Shown here: positions 15,961 through 24,566 of the stretch, one piece after another
Numbering within the stretch: position 1 is the first letter of the stretch
Layout: every line of letters begins with the position of its first letter
Origin: Pseudoalteromonas arabiensis
GTDB taxonomy: Bacteria; Pseudomonadota; Gammaproteobacteria; Enterobacterales; Alteromonadaceae
Direction: 5' to 3'
Assembly (NCBI RefSeq): GCF_001550155.1
Contig: NZ_LRUF01000008.1
Span: 434,001 to 498,000, forward strand
DNA: 64,000 nt
Translations under genes and position numbers: made by a program
Notes under the pieces: generated by a model
Seen by the model: only the letters and a program-made list of their open reading frames with translations
The model's database searches: none
Told to the model about the DNA's origin: nothing

Positions 15961-16219
15961 TCGCTAGTTAACAAATCAAGTTACCAAGTACCATACAAGT
16001 TTTCTGAAAAGCTAATTAATATTACCCGTTTTAGTTACTAACTACATTCGTTTTACGTTACTTGATTAACGAGGTTTTTTAAAATGGATCAATTTAGACT
16101 CTGCGTTTTCACCCCCGCCAAAATGAATAAATATGCAAACCAACATTAAGTTTGACTAATATTAATACTCTATCACTATAAAAATATATGAAAGAAGGAG
16201 CAGTTTCAAAAAGAGACTC
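15961..16219. other. Gene-free stretch right of the prophage
   Basis: No convincing gene. An 11-base inverted pair (15974-15984 and 16057-16067, 10 of 11 matching) lies about 70 bases apart. Otherwise the stretch is AT-rich DNA downstream of the patatin-like gene, without a clear terminator. Confidence 0.5.
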
Positions 16220-17269
16220 TTAAGTAATATTTTTTATCATTAATGGCTTTTTATGCATGCAAATTTCATCAAAAGTATTAGCAAGTCGCTCAGTTTCATC
16301 AAGCACTTGTTGCCAATATTTAATCCGTGTATCAGCATCAAGCTCAGTAAAGTCTTTACGGTCAGGGATTTTTCCATAAGGTAGTGAATCAACAAATTCG
16401 GCTGATGGAGTAATCATCACCACGTTATCATAGTTACTCGGGGTTATACCGCGCTTTAAGCTTTTATCAAACCACCCTGCTTTAGGGTTGTTATTAAAAT
16501 GTGGATATAAAATAAGTCCGTCATTATGAATAGTTAGGTCAAAGTGATAATCGATGATACCACCATCACGATATATACCAGGCGGTGTTCCTATTATATT
16601 TTTAATGCCTTGCATAACTAACGGGATTGACCCCGAAGCAAGTAACGCATCCGCTAAATTATCTTCGCTGAGTTCAATAGTATGGGTATTGAAAGTATTG
16701 TTATCTGAAAACGATAACTGACTATCCGCAGGCTGAAATACATAACGCTCGTATTGCTTACTTAACAAACGCCTATTCATTCTATTGACTAAGTAGCTTT
16801 TAGATAAACCCATTAACTGCATCACTTTGTTTTCTGATGCTGTAAAACCATTCGATTTTGCAACTATAAAGTGGGCTTTAAAAATAGGGTTATGAATGAT
16901 TTCATGAATACCATCTTCAGCAAATACATAACGTAATAACTCACGAGCTTTTGTAGTTATTTCTTCGGGTTTTGCTTTATTTGATGAGTATCGTGTTTCA
17001 GAGTATGACTTTGCTAATCGAGATATTGCAGCAACAGGGTCATTTTGTGCAAAACAGGCAGATCTAAATGCACCAGCGCTTGATCCTAATAAGTTTAAAG
17101 GCGTGCTACGGTCTTTAAAAAATTCACCAAATAGATATTTATCCAAACCAAATAATGTAAACCATTTGGGTCCGCCACTTGCCCCTAAAAAGGTATTAAA
17201 CAAATCGGCAGACAGACCTTGCTCTTGAATTACTTTTGCAGCAGTTGGCCCAGCGTAAATATCTATCAT
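16220..17269 (-). CDS. Patatin-like phospholipase family protein
   Basis: A 349-residue cytoplasmic-type protein (no signal peptide). The oxyanion-hole loop is GASGGPKW (residues 29-36), the nucleophile elbow GSSAG puts the catalytic Ser at residue 64, and a later DGG supplies the catalytic Asp. Together these form the Ser-Asp dyad of patatin lipases. It is predicted to hydrolyse acyl esters of phospholipids or other lipids. It starts 27 bases after agcS ends, so it is likely in one operon. It is a different subfamily from the patatin at 18802. Confidence 0.8.
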   Translation of the reverse strand: MIDIYAGPTAAKVIQEQGLSADLFNTFLGASGGPKWFTLFGLDKYLFGEFFKDRSTPLNLLGSSAGAFRSACFAQNDPVAAISRLAKSYSETRYSSNKAKPEEITTKARELLRYVFAEDGIHEIIHNPIFKAHFIVAKSNGFTASENKVMQLMGLSKSYLVNRMNRRLLSKQYERYVFQPADSQLSFSDNNTFNTHTIELSEDNLADALLASGSIPLVMQGIKNIIGTPPGIYRDGGIIDYHFDLTIHNDGLILYPHFNNNPKAGWFDKSLKRGITPSNYDNVVMITPSAEFVDSLPYGKIPDRKDFTELDADTRIKYWQQVLDETERLANTFDEICMHKKPLMIKNIT

Positions 17270-17296
17270 GGTTACTTTTCTCGTTGTTGTTTTAGA

Positions 17297-18706
17297 TTAC
17301 TTTCGCCAAATACCTTGCTCTGTTTGACCTTGAACCTGTACTTTTTCAGAATCAAAAATGGGTTCTTGGCCTGCATCACGTTGACTATGGTAGTCTTTTG
17401 TCACAGATAAGATGGTTGGCGTTAAGCGTATGATAGCGATAACGTTCACCACTGTCATTAAACCTAATGCAATGTCGGCAAGATCCCACACTTGTTTAAT
17501 GGTGGCCGATGCGCCCCAAATCATCATTGATAAATATAAACAGGTATAAATACCACGGCCGAGTTTATTATCTAGTTTAAATAAATGAAGGTTACTTTCT
17601 GCATAGGCATAATTTGCAACCACAGAAGTAAAGGCAAATAAACAAATTGCAGCTGCTACAAAGTAAATGCCACCAGCGGCCATATGTGCTGTCATAGCAG
17701 ATTGAGTTAAGCGTATTCCTTCCATTTCACCACTAATATCAATATCAGCTAATAAAATAATCACCGCAGTACAACTACACAGAACAATGGTATCGAAAAA
17801 CACCCCAAGCATTTGAATGTATCCTTGAGTGACCGGATGATTAGGTACTGGTGAAGCACAGCCTGATGCATGGGGCACACTACCCGCTCCGGCTTCATTG
17901 GAGTAGAGCCCTCGCTGAATACCATTTTTAATTGCTGCGCCCATAGCCCCTGCACCGGCTTCTTGTAAGCCAAAGGCTGAAAGTAAAATATCTTCGATCA
18001 TTGAGGGCACTTTACCAATATTCAGTAAGGTAATAATTATTGCAGCGAGTACAAATAAAATGCCCATGACAGGCACAATACGTTCAGCAAAGCGGGCGAT
18101 TGCTTTAAAGCCACCTAAAATAATAGAGCCTGCCAGTATTGTGATCACAATACCTGAATACAAAGTTGGAATTTCAAATGCGTAATTGAGGGCATCGGTA
18201 ATGGTATTTGTTTGCATGGCACTAAACGTAAACCCATAACCAAGAAACAAGCAAAAGGCAAAACATATCGCAAGTGCTCTGCTGCCTAATCCTTGCTGAA
18301 TATAATAAGCAGGCCCGCCTCTAAACTCGCCGTTGGCATCCCTGACTTTATAGACTTGCCCAAGTACGCTTTCGGCAAAGCCAGTAGCCATGCCAAGAAT
18401 GGCAATCACCCACATCCAAAATATTGCACCGCTGCCACCTAACGAAATAGCAACGGCAACCCCTGCAAGATTACCAGTTCCAACACGGGCTGAAAGACCA
18501 GTACATAAAGCTTGAAATGAGCTAATTGAGTTTTTGTCTGGATTATTACTCGACTTTAATAAGCTAAACATATGGCGAAACTTAACCAACTGAATCGCTT
18601 TTAGCCTTACCGAAAACCAGATTCCGGCAAACAGAAGAATATAAATAAGAATTTGGCCCTCTCCCCAAAGAAGACCATTGATTGTTGATACAGCGGTGTT
18701 AAACAT
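17297..18706 (-). CDS. Sodium:alanine/glycine symporter, AgcS family
   Basis: A 469-residue polytopic protein with about 11 membrane spans. Family motifs include ARVGTGNLAGVAVAIS near the N-terminus and a conserved central block GIQRGLYSNEAGAGSVPHAS. It imports alanine or glycine with Na+. The N-terminal START/span plan and length are typical. It is the middle gene of a three-gene minus-strand set flanked by two patatin-like enzymes. Confidence 0.92.
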   Translation of the reverse strand: MFNTAVSTINGLLWGEGQILIYILLFAGIWFSVRLKAIQLVKFRHMFSLLKSSNNPDKNSISSFQALCTGLSARVGTGNLAGVAVAISLGGSGAIFWMWVIAILGMATGFAESVLGQVYKVRDANGEFRGGPAYYIQQGLGSRALAICFAFCLFLGYGFTFSAMQTNTITDALNYAFEIPTLYSGIVITILAGSIILGGFKAIARFAERIVPVMGILFVLAAIIITLLNIGKVPSMIEDILLSAFGLQEAGAGAMGAAIKNGIQRGLYSNEAGAGSVPHASGCASPVPNHPVTQGYIQMLGVFFDTIVLCSCTAVIILLADIDISGEMEGIRLTQSAMTAHMAAGGIYFVAAAICLFAFTSVVANYAYAESNLHLFKLDNKLGRGIYTCLYLSMMIWGASATIKQVWDLADIALGLMTVVNVIAIIRLTPTILSVTKDYHSQRDAGQEPIFDSEKVQVQGQTEQGIWRK

Positions 18707-18801
18707 GGCAGCCTTTATTGTTCTTATTAATAAAAAATCACAAAAAGTGAATAGCTAACCACTTTAACTTTATTTACAGATATCTCAAGTAGGCAGTGAG
18801 A

Positions 18802-19782
18802 TTAATTAACCAAGCCTGCTCTCGACTCATTTAGCAATTGTTGTTGTAGAAATGCACGGCCTGCTGCTAAACCTAATTTATGATCATAACGAAGGTCTGA
18901 ATCTGTACTACCTAGTAGCTTACTGCGTAGTTTATCGCCTGCAAAAATTTGTGTGATACGGGCATCATTTGGCGGCTTTGCAATAAAATCAAGCTCATCT
19001 TGATATGCTTGTTCGTGCTGAACAAGGTAATCAAATGTTTTGGGGCAATAGCCTGATACGCGAACGAGTGTCTTTAGCTTATTAACCCATTCAGATTGCA
19101 CTTGAAAGTTTTCATCTACAGTTCGAATAACCACAATATCGCGGGCACCACGGTTATAAGCTTCTTTCACGGGTAAAGGTGCAGCTAGGCCACCATCTAA
19201 ATACATATCATGCACTAAATCAGTATTAGAGCTTTGAATAATGGCATCATTTGCGGCTTTGGTTGTTAACCAAGGAGTTAAGTTAACACCATCTTTATAT
19301 AAAAAAGGTAATGCGCTTGATGCTTTTAGTAGGGCCAACCATTGCATGTCTTCACCATTTGGACTCAAGTAATAGGGTTTACGGTCAGCGGCATTAGTGG
19401 TTGTGATCAACAGCTCGCGATTACCTAGACTTTGAGCTGCTGTTTTAAAATCTAGGGCACGGTTTACTTCTTTGGTTTTGTCAAAATACCAATCAAGATC
19501 AACAATGCTTTTACCAAACAGCCCACGGCCAAGTTGAAAAAAACGTTTATGACGAGAAAGGCCTCTGATCAAACGTTTTGCGTACCCTTTTTGACGTGCT
19601 AAATAACTTGTTAAGTTTTGTGAGCCTGCTGATGTGCCGATGAATAAATCGAATGGATCATAATTATTTTCTAACCACGCATCGAGTACACCTGCGGTAA
19701 AAATACCTCGTTGCCCACCACCCTCAGCGATTAATGCTGTTTTTGTTTGTGGTTCTACTGCGGCAATTGTTTGAGATTTCAC
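18802..19782 (-). CDS. Patatin-like phospholipase, YjjU type
   Basis: A 326-residue protein. The N-terminal EGGGQRGIFTAGVLDA is the oxyanion loop and first helix, and GTSAG holds the Ser nucleophile at residue 51. LDGGLAAPLPV supplies the Asp of the dyad. The sequence style is that of YjjU-like cytoplasmic patatin proteins. It is 95 bases upstream of agcS. The substrate is unknown. The start ATG follows AAGG. Confidence 0.85.
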   Translation of the reverse strand: MKSQTIAAVEPQTKTALIAEGGGQRGIFTAGVLDAWLENNYDPFDLFIGTSAGSQNLTSYLARQKGYAKRLIRGLSRHKRFFQLGRGLFGKSIVDLDWYFDKTKEVNRALDFKTAAQSLGNRELLITTTNAADRKPYYLSPNGEDMQWLALLKASSALPFLYKDGVNLTPWLTTKAANDAIIQSSNTDLVHDMYLDGGLAAPLPVKEAYNRGARDIVVIRTVDENFQVQSEWVNKLKTLVRVSGYCPKTFDYLVQHEQAYQDELDFIAKPPNDARITQIFAGDKLRSKLLGSTDSDLRYDHKLGLAAGRAFLQQQLLNESRAGLVN

Positions 19783-19956
19783 GGTGCACCTTCCTAGGGT
19801 AATGGTTAATAAATGTATTGTATAAAGTTAAATTCAATCCTTAAAACGGAATAATTAAATTGATTCAATCTATAAAACCGTTTACAAAATGAGTGTCAGG
19901 ACTTAAGTAATGCGCATAAAATTCATTACACGCATTCACTATTTGGCCAATCCGTA

Positions 19957-20952
19957 TTAGTGCATGATACTTGCTAATAACTCCAGCGCATGTTGCCTGT
20001 CACTCAATTCATACAGGTCATTTGTAAAGATAAACTCATCAACCTGTAGCGTTTGTTTAATCATACTCAGCTTATGCTTAACACTCGCTTGATCACCGAC
20101 AACTGAAAGCCCTAAAAAGTTTTCAACTTGCATTTTTTCTTGTGCTGTCCATAACCCTTCCATAGTTTGAACAGGTTCTTTAAGCCAAAGTGGTTTGCCG
20201 CGCATAAGTGCTAAAATACGTTGTTTTGCGGTGGTTGCTAAAAACTGTGCTTGTTCGTCAGTATCAGCTGCAACAACCGGTAAGCCAAGCATAACGTATG
20301 GCTTATCTAACACCTTCGATGGTTGAAACTCTCTGCGATACAAAGCTATGGCATCTTCAACAAAGCGCGGTGCAAAATGACCTGCAAATGCATATGGCAA
20401 CCCTTTTTTAGCTGCAAGCCCAGCACTATAAAGGCTTGAGCCCAGTAACCAGATAGGGACATTGGTGTTTTCACCTGGAATTGCGCGTACAGGAGAATCA
20501 CCTTTATATGGGCCAAGTAAACCTTGAAGTTCAGTTACTTCATCATTGAAGTGCTCAGCGCGTTCCTCGTCACGACGTAAGGCACGGCTGGTAATTGGGT
20601 CACTACCTGGGGCACGGCCTAGACCTAAATCAATGCGACCTGGGTATAAACTTTCTAGGGTTCCAAATTGCTCGGCAACAACCAGCGGAGGGTGGTTAGG
20701 TAACATCACCCCACCCGCACCTACGCGAATATTCTGAGTTTTTCCTGCGATGTGACCTATCAATACTGAGGTTGCAGCACAAACGATACCACGCATATTG
20801 TGGTGCTCTGCCATCCAAAACCGATTAAAACCAAGTTTGTCGGCTGTCTGTGCATAACTAACACTATTAGCTAGTGTTTTCGAAACTGTTTCGTGCTCTT
20901 TCATTGGGCTCAATTCAAGCAATGAAAAAGGCGTGTTGGTAAGGTCTGACAT
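19957..20952 (-). CDS. LLM-class flavin-dependent oxidoreductase (luciferase-like)
   Basis: A 331-residue protein from the ATG at 20952, preferred because GGAGAG lies five bases upstream; a longer frame to 21012 lacks a ribosome site. Luciferase-like monooxygenase features include GFNRFWMAEHHNM, GAGGVMLPNHPPLVVAEQFGTL and GRIDLGLGRAPGSD, the style of the MsnO8/YhbW group. It uses reduced flavin and oxygen on an unknown substrate. It lies downstream of the siderophore-interacting protein gene in the same operon, under the MarR divergon. Confidence 0.88.
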   Translation of the reverse strand: MSDLTNTPFSLLELSPMKEHETVSKTLANSVSYAQTADKLGFNRFWMAEHHNMRGIVCAATSVLIGHIAGKTQNIRVGAGGVMLPNHPPLVVAEQFGTLESLYPGRIDLGLGRAPGSDPITSRALRRDEERAEHFNDEVTELQGLLGPYKGDSPVRAIPGENTNVPIWLLGSSLYSAGLAAKKGLPYAFAGHFAPRFVEDAIALYRREFQPSKVLDKPYVMLGLPVVAADTDEQAQFLATTAKQRILALMRGKPLWLKEPVQTMEGLWTAQEKMQVENFLGLSVVGDQASVKHKLSMIKQTLQVDEFIFTNDLYELSDRQHALELLASIMH

Positions 20953-21019
20953 TCGCTCTCCAAAATTTAACTCTTTATAGTTAGTTAATGAGAGCGAACG
21001 GCTATTTTTCAAATGCTAA

Positions 21020-21793
21020 TTAGGCACGGCTTTGTTGCTGTTTTTCCACCTTTAGGCCATCAGCATCAATTCCACGTTTCCAATAGGCCGATGCAACAAT
21101 GTGTTCACGGTCAATTTCAAAACTACTTGTCAGTAAACGGCGAATTGCCTTAACCAAGTTTGCTTCTAATGCCATAAACACCATAGGTTGCGTGTTATAA
21201 CCTACACATAAGCGTGTTACTTGGTCGAGCAGATCTGTTTCTGGCTCATCTGTAACTAACCATTCAACACTATGTTGGGTGTGTGCTTTAATTTGCTCAA
21301 GCTCAATGATATCTGCTTTATCAGCTACATGAATAATGGCATCGACAGTGGCATCTTGTGGAAAGGCTTGTAAATAACCATTGATTGCATTTACAGAGGT
21401 TAAGTCTGCCAGCATTAAATAATGTGTTTGCGTAAAATCAGTGAGTTTTTTAAGCCCTGGGCCTGCAATACCTACCTCGTCGCCTACTACCGCACTTTGT
21501 GCCCAGTTGGTTCCAACACCCTGATGTTGGTTAACCACAAAGTCGAGAGTAATGGCACCGTTCACAGGGTTAATATCGCGGATAGTATAAGAGCGCATTA
21601 ATGCAGGGTGTTCAGCGTGTAAATCAAGTTCAACCTTAGATTCACCGGCATGCGGGAATAAGACCTTTACATACGCACCTTTTGCATCTTGAGGGAAATC
21701 TGCAAACTCGTCTGAGCCAACGACAATTCTTTGTAGATGCGGGGAAATACGTGTAGTACTTAATACGTTTGCACAACGAACTTTTCTAGCCAT
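21020..21793 (-). CDS. Siderophore-interacting protein family flavoreductase (ViuB-like)
   Basis: A 257-residue ferredoxin-reductase-like protein. The FAD-binding part includes RSYTIRDIN (R-x-Y-[ST] motif) and the NADPH-binding part ends with the SIP-type YWKRGIDADG tail. Members release iron from ferric siderophores in the cytoplasm by reduction. It has a good ribosome site (AGGAG). It is first gene of the operon, divergent from the MarR regulator. No Fur box was seen here, so control is more likely through MarR. Confidence 0.85.
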   Translation of the reverse strand: MARKVRCANVLSTTRISPHLQRIVVGSDEFADFPQDAKGAYVKVLFPHAGESKVELDLHAEHPALMRSYTIRDINPVNGAITLDFVVNQHQGVGTNWAQSAVVGDEVGIAGPGLKKLTDFTQTHYLMLADLTSVNAINGYLQAFPQDATVDAIIHVADKADIIELEQIKAHTQHSVEWLVTDEPETDLLDQVTRLCVGYNTQPMVFMALEANLVKAIRRLLTSSFEIDREHIVASAYWKRGIDADGLKVEKQQQSRA

Positions 21794-21830
21794 GTTAGTC
21801 TCCTAGCTGGTTAAATTGCACAACGCCCCA

Positions 21831-21876
21831 ATAGTTGATATAGTCAACTATACGCTTTTAATTGACTTTGTCAACT
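21831..21876. promoter_or_regulatory. Two palindromic MarR-type operators in the divergon
   Basis: ATAGTTGA-tatag-TCAACTAT (21831-21851) is an 8-5-8 palindrome. A second site at 21862-21874, TTGAC-ttt-GTCAA, extends rightward into the same half-site TCAACTA. Both lie between the divergent siderophore-interacting gene and the marR gene, fitting joint autoregulation. Confidence 0.7.
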
Positions 21877-21895
21877 AATTACAACTAGGTGGACC

Positions 21896-22321
21896 ATGCC
21901 ACAAACCTCTCTTTCTTCTGCTTTATTTACACTGGCACAAAGTTACCGTGTTACTGTACGTGAAGCAATAAATGCCAATGAGCTTGGCCTTAACGCATTG
22001 CATGTACGCTGCTTGCACATTATTGCTGAAACACAGCACTGCACTGCGAACGATATTGTTGCCAAAACGGGGCGTGATAAAGCGCAAATAGCACGCTTGG
22101 TAAAAGAGCTTATAAAGCTAGAATTGGTGTCTAAATGTGCCGACAAAAATGATAAGCGCTGCTTGATTTTGTCGTTTACTGAGCAAGGTAAAACCCTGTT
22201 TTCACGCTTACAAATTGCAGAGAAACAGGTTGATTCCAAGCTTTGTGAAGGATTAACTGAAACACAAATAACTGAATTCATATCAACAGCGACAACAATG
22301 ATCAACAATATTAAAAACTAG
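21896..22321 (+). CDS. MarR-family transcriptional regulator
   Basis: A 141-residue winged-helix protein. The recognition region reads CTANDIVAKTGRDKAQIARLVKEL (given in part) with the wing KNDKRCLILSFTEQG, the usual MarR D-x-R signature. It is divergent from the siderophore-interacting/LLM operon, with palindromic operators between. It probably represses both units and responds to an unknown ligand or oxidant; it has Cys residues, but redox sensing is only a possibility. Confidence 0.88.
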   Translation: MPQTSLSSALFTLAQSYRVTVREAINANELGLNALHVRCLHIIAETQHCTANDIVAKTGRDKAQIARLVKELIKLELVSKCADKNDKRCLILSFTEQGKTLFSRLQIAEKQVDSKLCEGLTETQITEFISTATTMINNIKN

Positions 22322-22334
22322 ATTAAATTATTAC

Positions 22335-22796
22335 TTAAAAATTTGCGTATTGACCTCGCGTTAAAGTCATAAGATCTTTTGGATTTAAGGCAATCTCTAA
22401 CCCACGTTTACCTGCGGATACATAAATGCTTTCAAAGCTTTTTGCACTAGTGTGAATATAGGTTTTTAGTTGTTTTTTTTGTCCAAGCGGGCTTACTCCA
22501 CCCAGAATGTAGCCAGTTGATTTTTCAACAGCTTGTTGCGGAGCCATCTCTATTTTTTTTACTCCCGCAAACTTAGCTAACATTTTTAGGTTAAGCTGCT
22601 GGCTCACAGGCACCACGGCAACGAATAGGTTCTGAGTATTGTCTTCGACAACTAAGGTTTTAAAAACCTGTGCTGCGGGTAAATTTAATTTCTCAACGGC
22701 TTCTAGTCCAAACTGCTTTTGATTTGGCTCATGCTCATAAGAAAGCACATCAAATTTAATTCCTTTTTTCTTCAACAAGTTGATTGCTGGTGTCAT
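22335..22796 (-). CDS. ybaK: Cys-tRNA(Pro)/Cys-tRNA(Cys) deacylase YbaK
   Basis: A 153-residue single-domain protein of the YbaK/EbsC editing family. It contains KTLVVED, the invariant catalytic Lys region (VFKTLV), GGVSPLGQKKQL and SAGKRGLEIALNPKDL. It hydrolyses mischarged Cys-tRNA(Pro) in trans. Length matches E. coli YbaK (159). It is convergent with marR with a 13-base gap. Confidence 0.92.
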   Translation of the reverse strand: MTPAINLLKKKGIKFDVLSYEHEPNQKQFGLEAVEKLNLPAAQVFKTLVVEDNTQNLFVAVVPVSQQLNLKMLAKFAGVKKIEMAPQQAVEKSTGYILGGVSPLGQKKQLKTYIHTSAKSFESIYVSAGKRGLEIALNPKDLMTLTRGQYANF

Positions 22797-22933
22797 TAAT
22801 TCTAGTCCAAAAGTTACTCTGTAATCATTTTGTTCAACATAACATAAAATTCTTAATAAAGAACGAATCGTACTAGGGTATGAATTTTATAATCAACTAG
22901 ACTAATAGAACCAATCGTTTTAGGACAATTGTC

Positions 22934-23170
22934 ATGTTGAAATCACATACTCTGTATTGGTTAAAGCAAATATTCATTCTTTTAACTTTTTTCTTCGCTA
23001 TTAACTTTGTGTGCAATGAATATATACGATGGAATGCTTTTGTAGATTGTCAGAATAAATGTCAGTTACTCGGAATTGAAAAAGGCAGAATACAAAAAAC
23101 TCAATATGATGACGACGTAACACTTTGCAGATGCTTAGCTAATAGCGACTACTACGTGGTTCTAAATTGA
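22934..23170 (+). CDS. Small hypothetical membrane-anchored protein with Cys residues
   Basis: A 78-residue protein. One N-terminal hydrophobic segment (IFILLTFFFAINFV, about residues 13-26) is followed by a short domain with four Cys (VDCQNKC and LCRC) after the anchor. This suggests an oxidising periplasmic location with two disulfides. No family was recognised. It is monocistronic, with a strong terminator downstream. Confidence 0.5.
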   Translation: MLKSHTLYWLKQIFILLTFFFAINFVCNEYIRWNAFVDCQNKCQLLGIEKGRIQKTQYDDDVTLCRCLANSDYYVVLN

Positions 23171-23204
23171 ATATTTTAAACTACTAGATTAATTTTTTAG
23201 TAAT

Positions 23205-23235
23205 AAAAAAGGCGCTTATCAGTAAGCGCCTTTTT
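23205..23235. terminator. Bidirectional terminator downstream of dnaJ
   Basis: Stem AAAAAGGCGCTTA / TAAGCGCCTTTTT around TCAG, with A and T runs on both sides, between two convergent genes. Confidence 0.85.
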
Positions 23236-23250
23236 ATTAACTAACCAAAT

Positions 23251-24387
23251 TTATTTAGTTAAATCATCAAAAAACTTCTTCACACCGTCAAAGAAACCTT
23301 TCTCTTTAGGGCGGTTTTTCGAACCATCTTTCCCCATGCTTTGCTCAAGCTCTTCAAGCAACTCACGTTGACGATCGTTTAGGTTAACAGGCGTTTCAAT
23401 GACCACTTTACAAATCAAGTCGCCTTGAGCACCACTGCGAACCGATTTCACACCCTTACCGCGCATACGGAACATTTTGCCCGTTTGGCTTTCTGAAGGG
23501 ATCTTAAGTTTTGCTCGACCATCCAGTGTGGGGACTTCAATTTCGCCACCTAATGCAGCGGTGGTGAAACCAATAGGGACTTCACAATAAAGGTTATTAC
23601 CATCACGTTGGAAAATTGGGTGTTCACGAACAGAGACCTGAACATACAAATCACCTGCAGGGGCACCATGCATACCTGCTTCACCTTCACCAGATAAACG
23701 AATACGGTCGCCCGTATCTACACCCGCAGGGATCTTAACAGATAAAGTTTTGGTTTTTTCTACGCGACCTTGACCATGACAGCTGTCGCATGGATCAGAA
23801 ATAATCTGACCTGTGCCCTGACAAGTTGGACACGTTTGCTGCACAGCAAAGAAGCCTTGACGCATTTGAACTTGACCAGCACCATGACAGGTAGTACAGG
23901 TTTTTGGTTTAGAGCCCGCTTTTGCACCGCTGCCATCACATGGTTTACAGCTAACCCAAGTTGGCACTTTAATCTCTACATCTTTACCACGAACTGCCTC
24001 TTCAAGGCTTAGGTCCATGTTGTAACGTAGGTCAGCACCACGTTGTTGGCGAGATTGACGGCGGCCACCGCCACCAAAAATATCACCAAACACGTCGCCA
24101 AAAATATCACCAAAGTCACCGTGACCGCCACCAAAGCCACCATGACCGCCACCGCCATTTTGATCAAAGGCGGCGTGACCGTATTGATCATACATTTGAC
24201 GTTTTTGCGGATCAGTCAGTACTTCGTAAGCTTCTTTTACTTCTTTGAACTTTGATTCAAGTTCTTTATCGCCCGCGGTACGGTCTGGATGATATTTCAT
24301 CGCTAAGCGCTTATACGCTTTTTTGATGTCTCGTTCGCTTGCATCTTTGCTTACGCCGAGAACTTCATAATAATCGCTTTTTGACAT
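23251..24387 (-). CDS. dnaJ: Chaperone protein DnaJ
   Basis: A 378-residue protein. It has a J domain with HPD (KYHPDRTAG), a glycine/phenylalanine-rich region (about residues 75-110), four CxxCxGxG zinc modules ([32 protein letters not shown]) and the C-terminal substrate-binding domains. It stimulates DnaK ATPase. ATG at 24387 gives [11 protein letters not shown], the standard N-terminus; a GTG three codons upstream is less likely. Downstream of dnaK with a 179-base gap containing a hairpin. Confidence 0.97.
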   Translation of the reverse strand: MSKSDYYEVLGVSKDASERDIKKAYKRLAMKYHPDRTAGDKELESKFKEVKEAYEVLTDPQKRQMYDQYGHAAFDQNGGGGHGGFGGGHGDFGDIFGDVFGDIFGGGGRRQSRQQRGADLRYNMDLSLEEAVRGKDVEIKVPTWVSCKPCDGSGAKAGSKPKTCTTCHGAGQVQMRQGFFAVQQTCPTCQGTGQIISDPCDSCHGQGRVEKTKTLSVKIPAGVDTGDRIRLSGEGEAGMHGAPAGDLYVQVSVREHPIFQRDGNNLYCEVPIGFTTAALGGEIEVPTLDGRAKLKIPSESQTGKMFRMRGKGVKSVRSGAQGDLICKVVIETPVNLNDRQRELLEELEQSMGKDGSKNRPKEKGFFDGVKKFFDDLTK

Positions 24388-24463
24388 ATGTATCACACTA
24401 CTCTTTTTAATGCAGTTTTACTGCATGAGGGCAAACAGAGTTTACCATCTATATACATGCAAA

Positions 24464-24494
24464 AGGCGCGTCAAGCGAATTCGCTGGCGCGCCT
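24464..24494. terminator. GC-rich hairpin between dnaK and dnaJ
   Basis: Nested palindrome AGGCGCG...CGCGCCT enclosing AGCGAATTCGCT. It lies in the dnaK-dnaJ gap. On the minus strand it is followed by TTTTGC. It could attenuate readthrough and lower DnaJ relative to DnaK, or stabilise the processed message (inference). Confidence 0.5.
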
Positions 24495-24566
24495 CAATGA
24501 TTCATCCTAACTTAAATAGCACAATAAAGCAGCTAGTTTTAAATTAGGCAGAAGCGTTACGAGCAA

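Noticed and set aside
24009..24255. Frames antisense to and within the Gly/Phe-rich part of dnaJ
   Set aside because: Low-complexity shadows of the GGC/GGT-rich coding strand; repetitive Val/Ala/Thr products are characteristic artefacts.
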